Shown here: piece by piece, positions 36,695-45,060 of the stretch
How the letters are laid out: every line of letters starts with the position of its first letter
Position numbering within the stretch: the stretch's first letter is position 1
Assembly (NCBI GenBank): GCA_017454105.1
Contig: JAFTDR010000128.1
Location: 1-59,679, forward strand
DNA: 59,679 bases
Direction of reading: 5' to 3'
Source of the DNA: Desulfovibrionaceae bacterium
Lineage (GTDB): Bacteria > Desulfobacterota > Desulfovibrionia > Desulfovibrionales > Desulfovibrionaceae
The notes under the pieces: generated by a model
What the model saw: the letters and a program-made list of their open reading frames with translations, nothing else
What the model was told of the DNA's origin: nothing
Database searches by the model: none
Made by a program: the position numbers and the translations under genes

Positions 36695-39600
36695 ATGCTC
36701 TATAGAATTGTGACAGGTCCGCACCCAGCAAGGGTTGACAGGCGCGGCGCAACAGTAGCCAAGCGCGCTCAGGAAGCGCTCGGCATTCCCTGTGAGGAGA
36801 TCCGTGTCTTCAAAGTCTTCACCATAGACGGTCTTACACACGAAGAGTGCGGGGAACTTGTCGCAGAGGCCGTTTTGCACGACCCGATTCTCTCCCGCGC
36901 CGAGCTTGGTGAGCTTGTCGACGAAAATACTCCAGACTGGGTCATCGAAGTGGCCTTTCGGCCTGGTGTGACAGACAATGAGGGCAGAACCGCGCGTGAG
37001 GCGGCCGCAATCGCCCTTGGCCGCGAGCGGGCGGATATCCGCGTCTATACCTCGCGCCAGTACAGAATCCGTCAGAAAAAAGAGGTCTCTCTTGTACGCG
37101 ACGATATTGAGCGCATAGCGCGCGATCTCCTCGCAAACACGCTTATTGAGCGCTACCGCATACAGGACAAGGCCGGCTGGGAAAAGGAGCCGGGCTTCTC
37201 AGCAATCGCCTCAGCGGTCACAGGGGCCGCGGACACAACTGTGACCACAATTCCCTTAACCGCCATGGACGAGAGCGAGATGGCCCGCGTAAGCCGGGAA
37301 AACACCTGGGCGCTCCGCGTAGTGGAACTTTCGGCAATTGAAGAGACTCTCAGAGAGCCTAATGAAGCCTCCCGCAGAGCGGCACTTGGACTTGGACCCG
37401 ATCCCACAGACGTTGAGATGGAAATCTTAGCCCAAACCTGGTCCGAACACTGCAAACACAAGATTTTCGCCTCAGACATTCACTACAAAGATGCCTCTGG
37501 AAGAACGAGGGAACTCTCCAATCTCTACAAGACCTGCATACGCGACACAACAGCTGGGATTCGCAAACAAAAAGGGCGGGGCGACTACTGCAAGTCTGTG
37601 TTTAGCGACAATGCCGGGGTCATAGCCTTTATCAATGGCTACGATGTCTGCATAAAAGTTGAGACGCACAATAGTCCCTCTGCCTTAGATCCGTACGGCG
37701 GCGCCTTAACCGGCATTGTCGGTGTAAACCGCGATCCCATGGGAACGGGCATGGGCGCAGAGCTTGTCTGCAATACAGACGTCTTCTGCTTCGCAAGTCC
37801 CTTCTACAAAAAGCCTCTTCCGCCGCGCCTGCTCCACCCCCGCCGCGTCCTTGAGGGTGTGCGCGAGGGCGTTGAACACGGCGGCAATAAGTCAGGTGTC
37901 CCAACTGTAAACGGCTCCCTTGTCTTTGATGAGCGCTACTTAGGTAAGCCCCTTGTCTACTGCGGCACTGTCGGAATCCTCCCAACGGAAGTGAACGGCA
38001 AACCAGGCTGGCAGAAAAAAGCGCGTGTTGGCGATATCATTGTCATGGCCGGCGGACGCATCGGTAAAGACGGCATCCATGGGGCGACTTTCTCCTCTGA
38101 GGAACTCCACGAGGGCTCCCCGGCGACAGCCGTTCAGATCGGCGATCCCATAACCCAAAGGAAACTCTACGACTTTATCATCCGCGCCCGCGACATGGGC
38201 CTCTACACAGCAATAACCGATAACGGAGCAGGCGGCCTGTCCTCTTCTGTCGGTGAAATGGCCCAGGATACAGGTGGCTCGGATCTTGACATAGCCCAGG
38301 CTCCCTTAAAATACGATGGACTCAAACCCTGGGAGATCCTCCTCTCTGAAGCCCAGGAGCGCATGACCCTGGCAGTCCCCAAAGAGCATCTGGACAAATT
38401 CCTCGCTCTTGCCAAACGCATGGATGTTGAGGCAACACCGCTTGGTCGCTTCACAGACTCTGGTTACTTCACTGTGCGCTACAAAGAGCGAGTCATAGCC
38501 TCACTCAATCTCGATTTCATGCACAATGGCGTGCCGAAACTTGAGCTTTCTGCCCAGTGGTCAGAAAAGACGTGGCCGGACAATCGCCTTGAGATAGGCG
38601 GCGTAAATGCCCCAGATGAGGGCGAGTTCCTACAAACAATGCTTGGCCGCCTCAATATCTGCTCAAAAGAGTACATTGTGCGGCAATACGACCATGAGGT
38701 GCGCGGCGGAAGCGTCATAAAGCCCCTTGTTGGCGTAGCCCAAGACGGGCCCTCAGATGCGGCGGTGCTTAGGCCAGTTGTTGAGTCAGACGCTGGTATT
38801 GTTGTAAGCCACGGCATCTGCCCGAAATTGAGCGACTACGACACCTACTGGATGATGGCCAATGCCATAGACGAGGCTGTGCGCAATGCGGTTGCTGTTG
38901 GCGCAAATCCAAATGCCCTCGCTGGAGTTGACAATTTCTGCTGGTGCGATCCTGTGGCCGCACCGAACAATCCCGACGGGGAATACAAATTGGCCCAGCT
39001 TGTCCGCGCCTGCCAGGCCCTCAAACATTTTTCCTATGCCTATGGCCTTCCCTGCATCTCAGGGAAGGACTCAATGAAGAATGACTACACAAACGGGACT
39101 GAGCGCATTGCGATTCCGCCGACGGTTCTTTTTACTGTCATTGGCGTCCTAAAAACTGTTCTTTGCACACAAAGCTCTGATTTCAAAAAAGCGGGCGACG
39201 GCATCTACATCCTTGGCGGAACGTGGCGGGAACTTGGCGGAAGCGAGGCGGCAAGCGAGCTTGGACTTGTTTCTGGCCGCATCCCCTTTGTCGATGCCAC
39301 ATCGGCCACTGTGCGCTATAGGACTGTGCATTCACTTATGCTCAACCGCATCCTCTCTGCCTGCCATGACTGCTCAGACGGTGGCCTAGCCGTTGCTCTT
39401 GCTGAAATGTGCATCGGTGGACGCCTTGGCTGCACAATTGATCTTAATTGTGTCCCAGCATTTGAAGAGATGACGCGCACTGAACTGCTCTATAGCGAGA
39501 GCGCAAGCAGACTCATCGTCTCAGCCAAACCTGAGGCCTGCCGCGTACTCGACAGTATTGGCATGCAGCAAATATGCCGACGCATAGGATCCGTAACAGA

Positions 39601-39697
39601 CGATCAAACACTCACTGTCACAAGTGGAGACAGCATTCTTTTCAAAAAAAGCCTTGATGAACTTGTGAGCGCGTATAAAAAGACACTTTTTTTCTAG
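36695..39697 (+). CDS. purL: Phosphoribosylformylglycinamidine synthase, PurS-PurL fusion
   Basis: ATP-dependent FGAM synthesis in purine biosynthesis. The 1000-residue protein has two PurS-like small domains in the first ~170 residues (LYRIVTGPHPARVDRRG; GVTDNEGRTAREAA), then the PurL catalytic core: EHCKHKIFASDI, ETHNSPSALDPYGGALTGIVG, ITDNGAGGLSSSVGEM and the second ATP-grasp-like half with CHDCSDGGLAVALAEM. No glutaminase domain is present, so a separate PurQ is needed. The ATG at 36695 has GAGGA upstream and overlaps nothing essential in the preceding synthase gene; a TTG ten codons earlier is inside it. Confidence 0.93.
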   Translation: MLYRIVTGPHPARVDRRGATVAKRAQEALGIPCEEIRVFKVFTIDGLTHEECGELVAEAVLHDPILSRAELGELVDENTPDWVIEVAFRPGVTDNEGRTAREAAAIALGRERADIRVYTSRQYRIRQKKEVSLVRDDIERIARDLLANTLIERYRIQDKAGWEKEPGFSAIASAVTGAADTTVTTIPLTAMDESEMARVSRENTWALRVVELSAIEETLREPNEASRRAALGLGPDPTDVEMEILAQTWSEHCKHKIFASDIHYKDASGRTRELSNLYKTCIRDTTAGIRKQKGRGDYCKSVFSDNAGVIAFINGYDVCIKVETHNSPSALDPYGGALTGIVGVNRDPMGTGMGAELVCNTDVFCFASPFYKKPLPPRLLHPRRVLEGVREGVEHGGNKSGVPTVNGSLVFDERYLGKPLVYCGTVGILPTEVNGKPGWQKKARVGDIIVMAGGRIGKDGIHGATFSSEELHEGSPATAVQIGDPITQRKLYDFIIRARDMGLYTAITDNGAGGLSSSVGEMAQDTGGSDLDIAQAPLKYDGLKPWEILLSEAQERMTLAVPKEHLDKFLALAKRMDVEATPLGRFTDSGYFTVRYKERVIASLNLDFMHNGVPKLELSAQWSEKTWPDNRLEIGGVNAPDEGEFLQTMLGRLNICSKEYIVRQYDHEVRGGSVIKPLVGVAQDGPSDAAVLRPVVESDAGIVVSHGICPKLSDYDTYWMMANAIDEAVRNAVAVGANPNALAGVDNFCWCDPVAAPNNPDGEYKLAQLVRACQALKHFSYAYGLPCISGKDSMKNDYTNGTERIAIPPTVLFTVIGVLKTVLCTQSSDFKKAGDGIYILGGTWRELGGSEAASELGLVSGRIPFVDATSATVRYRTVHSLMLNRILSACHDCSDGGLAVALAEMCIGGRLGCTIDLNCVPAFEEMTRTELLYSESASRLIVSAKPEACRVLDSIGMQQICRRIGSVTDDQTLTVTSGDSILFKKSLDELVSAYKKTLFF

Positions 39698-39930
39698 ATT
39701 TTCTGATTTTTTTCTAGAAAAAATATAAAAAATAACCGCAATGCGACCGCATTCATCTTGCGCTTGCAGAGAAAGTGGCGTATAAACAAGGGAACGAAGC
39801 AAGACATAGATCGTTGCTTTCGTTACGATGCCGTCTCCACTGGCATCGTGAACCCATAACCCTTTCTCTCGTCCAAAAAACACTTTCTACTTTGACATCT
39901 TACGAAAGGGGTAAAACAAAAGGAAGACGA

Positions 39931-40962
39931 ATGAAATTCCTCTGTTTTCTCGTTCTAACCTTGGGTCTGATTGCAACTGCTCCCTTTGCTGTGGAGGCAA
40001 AACAGAACAGCCATTCAAAGACAACAGTTGAAAAGAAAAAAAACAGGGACACCGCAAAGGAGCGCGCGACAACAAAACGTTCTTCTGAACGTACAGAACG
40101 CAAAAAAGAACGCGAAACCGCGCGCAGGGAAAAACGCTCCTACGACAGAAAGAAGCAAGAACAGGCCCGTGCGGACATTAGAGAGCGCAGAATGAGCGCG
40201 AAAAATCGCAAGGCAGACAGAGAGGAACGGCTGAATGCCAGGCATGCCAGGTCCAATGACAGAAAAGCCCGCACCCTCTCCCGCCGTGAGCAACGCGTGC
40301 AGGCAGCGCGTAAACGGCACTCCTACGCGCTTTCGCGGCGGAACGCGCAGACAAGACGGTCCCGTGCAAGAAAAGAACTCGCTTCTCTTGACTATATACA
40401 GCCGATTGAGCCAAAGAGAGTCCGCAGAAAGACCTCCCGAACAACTCCCAGCAATACTCCCAGTGATTTTACCCGTGATACTAAATGGATGGACGATGGC
40501 AATGAATTAGCCGGCAAGGCATCCTGGTACGGGAAAGACTTTCACGGCGGTAAAACCGCAAGCGGCCTGCGCTACGACATGTACACCTTCACCGCCGCCC
40601 ACCGCACCCTGCCACTTGGCACAGTTGTCAAGGTGACAACACTTGATGAAGGAAAAAGTGTCGTTGTGTGTGTGACCGACCGGGGTCCGTATGTGCGCGG
40701 ACGAGTTATCGACCTCTCCTACGCTGCGGCAACTCAGCTTGGCCTTCGGAATAAGGGAATTGGAGACGTCAACCTGGAAATTATCTGTGACAAGGACGGC
40801 AAGCCCCTCAAGAAAAAGCAGGCTTTCTTTGTCCAGTACAAAGCCCAGCAGGGGAACGAGAAGGCTGGTCCCTTCAAGGAATTTGCCGACGCCTGCGCCA
40901 TGCAGGAGGCCTTAAGGCAAGCTCATCCCGATGCAGCCGTAATCCTTGATTCGACGCGCTAA
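39931..40962 (+). CDS. RlpA-like septal-ring/lytic transglycosylase family protein with a basic linker
   Basis: A 343-residue exported protein. Residues 1-24 form a signal peptide (MKFLCFLVLTLGLIATAPF...VEA). Residues ~25-165 are a very basic linker, roughly a third to a half K and R with almost no hydrophobics. Residues ~185-290 are the double-psi beta-barrel: GKASWYGKDFHGGKTASG, TAAHRTLPLGTVVKVT and CVTDRGPYVRGRVIDLSYAAA, with the aspartate of TDRGPY expected to be catalytic. The tail (FFVQYKAQ to the end) looks like a short or degenerate SPOR domain. AAAAGGA lies upstream of the ATG. Normal RlpA linkers are not this basic. Confidence 0.87.
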   Translation: MKFLCFLVLTLGLIATAPFAVEAKQNSHSKTTVEKKKNRDTAKERATTKRSSERTERKKERETARREKRSYDRKKQEQARADIRERRMSAKNRKADREERLNARHARSNDRKARTLSRREQRVQAARKRHSYALSRRNAQTRRSRARKELASLDYIQPIEPKRVRRKTSRTTPSNTPSDFTRDTKWMDDGNELAGKASWYGKDFHGGKTASGLRYDMYTFTAAHRTLPLGTVVKVTTLDEGKSVVVCVTDRGPYVRGRVIDLSYAAATQLGLRNKGIGDVNLEIICDKDGKPLKKKQAFFVQYKAQQGNEKAGPFKEFADACAMQEALRQAHPDAAVILDSTR

Positions 40963-41044
40963 CTCTTAAGAAAAAAAAAGACTCCTTTCCCAGAAAATCC
41001 GCAGAGCAAAACAAGAGAGGGAAAGGAAAACTACTTTGTCGCAT

Positions 41045-41074
41045 AAAGGCTTCTCAATAGAAGCCTTTTTTTTT
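41045..41074 (+). terminator. Rho-independent terminator downstream of rlpA
   Basis: AAAGGCTTCT and AGAAGCCTTT form a 10-bp stem with a four-base loop (CAAT), followed by T. It lies 80 bp after the rlpA stop. Confidence 0.88.
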
Positions 41075-41675
41075 AGCCTTCGCGCCTTATGGAAAAAGGT
41101 GACCATTTGCGGACAAGCCGCCCTGGCCAAGCAAGGTGTACGCTATGGGCAGAAGATAGAGTAGCCACCGTAGCTTGCAACAAAAATGGTTCTTCGTTAT
41201 GAGTCGTGGGCGCTCCTCTCTCGCGCTGCGTACCAGGTGGACCTTGGCGCGCTCTGAGATCTGCCCAAGTCCGCGTCCTAGGAGCCAGCAAAAGCCGTAC
41301 GTCCGACGCGAGATCGGCGGACAGTCAAGGGCGCGATGCTCGCAAGGTAGAAAAAGGCGCCCGATGCGGCGAAGCACCGAGGGGCAACAAAGGTGAGAAG
41401 TGGGAGCCGACGGGGAATGCCACTCTCTGCCCGTAGCTTTTTTTACCCACAAAAAAAAATAACCATTTAAGTTCTCTAAAAATTTGCAAAAAATATGAAA
41501 ACCAAGTTTTGACAGTCACACCCAAACAACACTGTACCGTTAACCATGATCAGCTATGCATAAAGCATGATATACTTACAATTTTCATCATATTTTTTTA
41601 ATGCGCATATATGGTATAGCAATGTATGCATACGGAAGAGTATACCAATAACGGCAATTTTATATGTGTTTTTCT

Positions 41676-41765
41676 GTATCCACTCACGGGTCAACGGTAC
41701 TGCCCGGCGTCAGTTGCGACGAAGTCCGCATATTCTGTTAGAGAGAACTGGCATACATCGCACAG
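41676..41765 (+). mobile_element. Partial mini-element, copy D (left end only)
   Basis: GTATCCACTCACGGGTCAAC matches the left end and first ~70 bases of the family (GGTACT, GAAGTCCGCAT, TTAGAGAGA). No matching right end is seen. The end coordinate is approximate. Confidence 0.6.
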
Positions 41766-41845
41766 TCCACAGCACGCACGTTATCTGACCACTGACTCTT
41801 CCAAATGACGTTGTACTACCGCTATATAATGTACACTCGATATTG

Positions 41846-41894
41846 AAAATAAAAAGAGCCCTACGAGCAATTCTCGTAGGGCTCTTTTTATTTT
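41846..41894. terminator. Perfect 22-bp inverted repeat, bidirectional terminator
   Basis: AAAATAAAAAGAGCCCTACGAG-type arms, 22 bp each and exactly complementary, enclose a five-base loop (CAATT). A and T runs on both sides would make it work on either strand. No gene lies within 700 bp to its left or 1.7 kb to its right. Confidence 0.85.
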
Positions 41895-42049
41895 CTACGC
41901 TAAAGTCAAATTTAGCACCGACTGTTCTAAATCCCCATGTTTAAAAAGATGGTGGGGGCTCTCCTACGTCGTAAACCATAGTCTGCGTAAAAGATACACA
42001 CGAACTTGGATGAACCAGTACTAGGGGCATCCATGGCTGGAATCTCTCT

Positions 42050-42207
42050 GCATCCGCTCACAGACGAACAGTACTATGCAGGCTTCGTAGCCCTGCCAGC
42101 TATGTCCCTGCCGACAAAGTCCACCGACGCGAAGCTAGCCTACCATGGGTGCGGTACGACGAGGTAGGATGTAAGCCGCATCCCGCTATACACCCGTGAG
42201 CGGATAC
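42050..42207 (+). mobile_element. Mini-element (MITE-like), copy C, next to the CRISPR remnant
   Basis: A 158-bp unit with ends GCATCCGCTCACAG and the complement of CACCCGTGAGCGGATAC. Flanks ATCTCTCT (left) and ATCTCTTG (right) agree at six of eight positions. Interior blocks ACAGTACTATGC and GACAAAGTCC match copy A. It ends 13 bp before the first CRISPR-like repeat. Confidence 0.78.
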
Positions 42208-42219
42208 ATCTCTTGGGCG

Positions 42220-42396
42220 GACGTATCCCTTTTCAATTCAGGTCAGTTTAAACACGATCAATGAGTTCCAAGTAGCCCTGGACGTGGACCTGGTCGTAAT
42301 CCCTTTGCAATTCAGGTCAATTTAAACAAGAAGGAACTTGACAAGTTCATCAACATTTGATGTCGTAATCCCTTTTCAAATCAGGTCAGTTTAAAC
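42220..42396 (+). CRISPR. Degenerate three-repeat CRISPR remnant without cas genes
   Basis: Three 34-35-bp repeats at 42220-42253, 42293-42327 and 42362-42396, with consensus GTCGTAATCCC-TTTTCAATTCAGG-TCAGTTTAAAC. Two spacers, 39 and 34 bp, are unrelated in sequence. Repeat 1 lacks one base near its start, repeat 2 and repeat 3 have internal changes. No fourth repeat and no cas gene or fragment can be seen within the window. The array has probably been cut down by deletion. Confidence 0.82.
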
Positions 42397-42948
42397 TCCG
42401 GCGTCCTGGAGGCCGCATCAAACAAGGCTTTTCTGGGGGTCATTTGCAAACATCTGAGGTAGATTCCGGTACATTGAGAAAATAGGGGGTAAAGACAGCG
42501 TAAAAGCCTTGCTGCTGGCTGATCACGAACCTCTTCGGAGCATTTTTACAAAGTCCTTGAGTATCAATGGTTTTGTAAGTCGGCGCGCATGGGGAGGGAG
42601 GTTCGCGCGATGCACGCAAACAGATTTGGCGCATGCAATGAGCCAGACGGCGAGCGTAAAAGGCATAGCGCGGTCGAGTACTCCGCGACTTGTGCTTCTA
42701 TAGATATACGCCCAGAGACCAGGAGTCAAGGTAGGGGTCGGGGGAGGTGGGAGAAAGTTGGAAGAGTGGGGGTACTTTTGGGTGCGATTTGAATGTCCGC
42801 TACTCTTTTTTTCTAGACAATACTCTCCTATCCCCCAAATACCCTGTGTCGTCGGCGTATTCTCGCTTATCAGATAATCCCAGCACCCAATCTACATATT
42901 TCCCCTTAAGATATACTCGCTACGGATGAAATCTTCCTGCCCAAGCTC

Positions 42949-43013
42949 TGAGGAAATGCGAGATTCACCCGTTGATGAGGATGAAAGCAGAAGATCTTGT
43001 CCGTCGCGAGTAT
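42949..43013 (+). repeat. 65-bp repeat with conserved reading frame, copy 2
   Basis: Ungapped match to 12670-12734 with 13 mismatches by hand count. It encodes LRKCE and KAEDLVRREY in the matching frame. Confidence 0.6.
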
Positions 43014-43161
43014 CTCGCGTTCAAAGTCTCTGCGGACCTGCCTCACGTACCGATGCCGTCTTTAACTATGCAAGTATACTCCAGCCGGAAACAACATGAT
43101 AGATTTGCGAGCGGAGCCAGCACTCAAATCTGGTCTTATCAACTTCAAGTGATACTTTTTT

Positions 43162-43329
43162 CCGCGTGTACGGATTACAAGACTATCGTTCAACAGTTGG
43201 AGGCTGAACTTCTCGCGACACGGCCCCTCATCGGCCTCTGTAGTCAGTGACTGCAATTTGGGGCCAACCGAGCTTGACCGATATACTATTAATCCGTACA
43301 CGCTGAATTCTTTTCTGACCGCAGTATAC
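43162..43329. repeat. Inverted pair of CGCGTGTACGGATTA repeats plus a TGCGGTCAG copy
   Basis: CCGCGTGTACGGATTACAAG with ACTATCG.TCAA at 43162-43194 (plus) recurs inverted at 43271-43305, and the latter runs into a minus-strand TATACTGCGGTCAG copy (43308-43329). The same pair of blocks, in the same order, occurs at 59044-59127. Confidence 0.6.
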
Positions 43330-43677
43330 ACTGGTCCATACTGTTGGAAAGTGCCATGCCAAGAGATCTACGCCTGCTTTCCCGCAGGGCAATTGTTCCT
43401 GCGCAAATTTGCGAAGTCAGTCCTATCGCCCGCATATAGGCTCCTCTTCTTCGTACGTACTCTCTCAACATTTCTGTTTGCCCCTGGCACGTTCCTCAAG
43501 GAATGACACGGGGCGGGACAGATATGCGGTTCCCTGAGCAAGGGACTTCGTAGCCAAACACAGTATACGACAGAGTCAGTGCGCGTGCTTTTCTTTGACT
43601 GCCACGGACTGCGCGCAGTAAGGTTCTTTGCTTTTTCGATTTTGAGGTAAAAGAAGAGCGTACTCTTTTTGATCAGG

Positions 43678-45057
43678 CTAATGGCCGGTTATTTTGTACT
43701 TTTTCAGCTTGTACTGAAACAGACTCTTCGAGATGCCAAGGCATTCGGCAGCCTTCACCTGGACAAAGTCCGCTCGGACAAGGGCGCGGCGGACAAGGGC
43801 TGCCTCGATCTTTTCAAGCGTGTCCACGAGATCAAGAGGGAAGGGCAAAAGATCAACTGCACTCTTAAACTGCGCCTCCTCATCCTGTATTTCCGAAGGC
43901 AGATCATCGACATCGATCTCCGTCTGCTGCACAAGAACGAGGCAGCCCTCGACAACATTCTCCAATTGGCGCATATTGCCTGGCCATTCGTAGGCTGTCA
44001 GATATTTGAGAGCCTTTGAGCTGAAGCTCTTCTTCGGCATATTGTTTTCTGCACTCACCTTCTCAACATAATGGGCAACAAGAAGGGGAATGTCCTCCCT
44101 GCGCTCGCGCAAGGGCGGAAGGGAGATTGTGACGACATTGAGCAGATAATAGAGATCAGGGAGAAACTTCTGCTCCTCAACCAGACGGCTCAGATCCTTT
44201 GTTGTCGCAACAAGAAGGCGGACATCCACGCCTATCGCCTCCTCTCCGCCCACACGCTCAAAACTGCGCTCCTGGAGGAGGGCAACAAGCTTCACCTGGA
44301 GATCAAGAGGCAGTTCGCTCACCTCATCGAGGAAGAGCGTTCCGCCGTCCGCTTTTTCGACCCGGCCCCGCCGCATGGCCACAGCGCCATCCGCATAGCC
44401 CTCCTCGCAGCCAAAAAGCTCGCTCTCAAGCACCTTGGCGGAGAGAGCGCGGCAGTTCACGGAGACAAAAGCCTTGTCCTTTCTGGGACTGCCATAGTGT
44501 ATGGCCCGGGCGACCAGCTCCTTGCCTGTCCCCTTCTCGCCACTCAGAAGAACAGATGAGCGCATGGGCGCCGCCCTCTCGACAAGTGCAATGACGTTTT
44601 TTATGGCGCGGCTATTGCCAATGATTTTGTGGAAATCGTAGCGCTCAACCATTTCCTGTTGCAGGAGGCGGAACTGCTGGTGCGCGAAGGAGAGTTCAAC
44701 GGCATTGTGGACGGAGAGAATGAGTTCGTCGTTCGAAAAGGGTTTTGTGATGTAGTCGAAAGCTCCGTACTTCATCACTTCAACAGCGCTCTCAATCGAG
44801 CCGAAGGCCGTCATGATCACAACGGGAATATGCGGCCAGGATCGCTTGATGTGTTCAAGGACATCCTGACCGGTCATTTTCGGCATCTTCATGTCCGTCA
44901 AAACGACATCAACCTCGCTTTCCTGGAGAAAGGTCAATGCCGTCTCAGGATCATTGAGCGCGGTCACTGTGTAGCCCGCATCCTCAAGAAGGGTCTCAAG
45001 CACAAGAAGATAGTTCTTCTCGTCATCGATCAAAAGAATATGCGCATTTTTTTCCAT
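43678..45057 (-). CDS. NtrC-family response regulator lacking the GAFTGA motif
   Basis: A 459-residue two-component regulator. The receiver has acidic residues D11/D12, phospho-acceptor D55 (LTDMKMPKMTG) and K105. The AAA+ domain has Walker A GEKGTGKE (~173-180) and Walker B GGTLFLDE (~238-245). The loop that should read GAFTGA, needed to touch sigma-54, reads GYADGA (220-225). The C-terminus is a Fis-type helix-turn-helix (VQVKAAECLGISKSLFQYKLKKY). It follows the sensor kinase by 3 bp, so kinase and regulator are partners and translationally coupled. Whether it still activates sigma-54 promoters is doubtful. Confidence 0.9.
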   Translation of the reverse strand: MEKNAHILLIDDEKNYLLVLETLLEDAGYTVTALNDPETALTFLQESEVDVVLTDMKMPKMTGQDVLEHIKRSWPHIPVVIMTAFGSIESAVEVMKYGAFDYITKPFSNDELILSVHNAVELSFAHQQFRLLQQEMVERYDFHKIIGNSRAIKNVIALVERAAPMRSSVLLSGEKGTGKELVARAIHYGSPRKDKAFVSVNCRALSAKVLESELFGCEEGYADGAVAMRRGRVEKADGGTLFLDEVSELPLDLQVKLVALLQERSFERVGGEEAIGVDVRLLVATTKDLSRLVEEQKFLPDLYYLLNVVTISLPPLRERREDIPLLVAHYVEKVSAENNMPKKSFSSKALKYLTAYEWPGNMRQLENVVEGCLVLVQQTEIDVDDLPSEIQDEEAQFKSAVDLLPFPLDLVDTLEKIEAALVRRALVRADFVQVKAAECLGISKSLFQYKLKKYKITGH

Positions 45058-45060
45058 CGC

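Larger units (their letters stand above)
40963..43677. other. 2.7-kb gene desert with mobile-element debris
   Basis: No convincing coding gene. It holds two terminators (41045, 41846), a partial and a full mini-element (41676, 42050), a CRISPR remnant (42220), the second copy of a 65-bp repeat (42949) and a pair of inverted repeats with a TGCGGTCAG copy (43162-43329). The part 41075-41450 is GC-rich and could once have been a gene or an RNA, but no RNA class I know fits. Confidence 0.6.

Noticed and set aside
41075..41450. GC-rich block as an RNase P, tmRNA, 6S or SRP RNA
   Set aside because: None of the conserved core sequences of these RNAs could be found.
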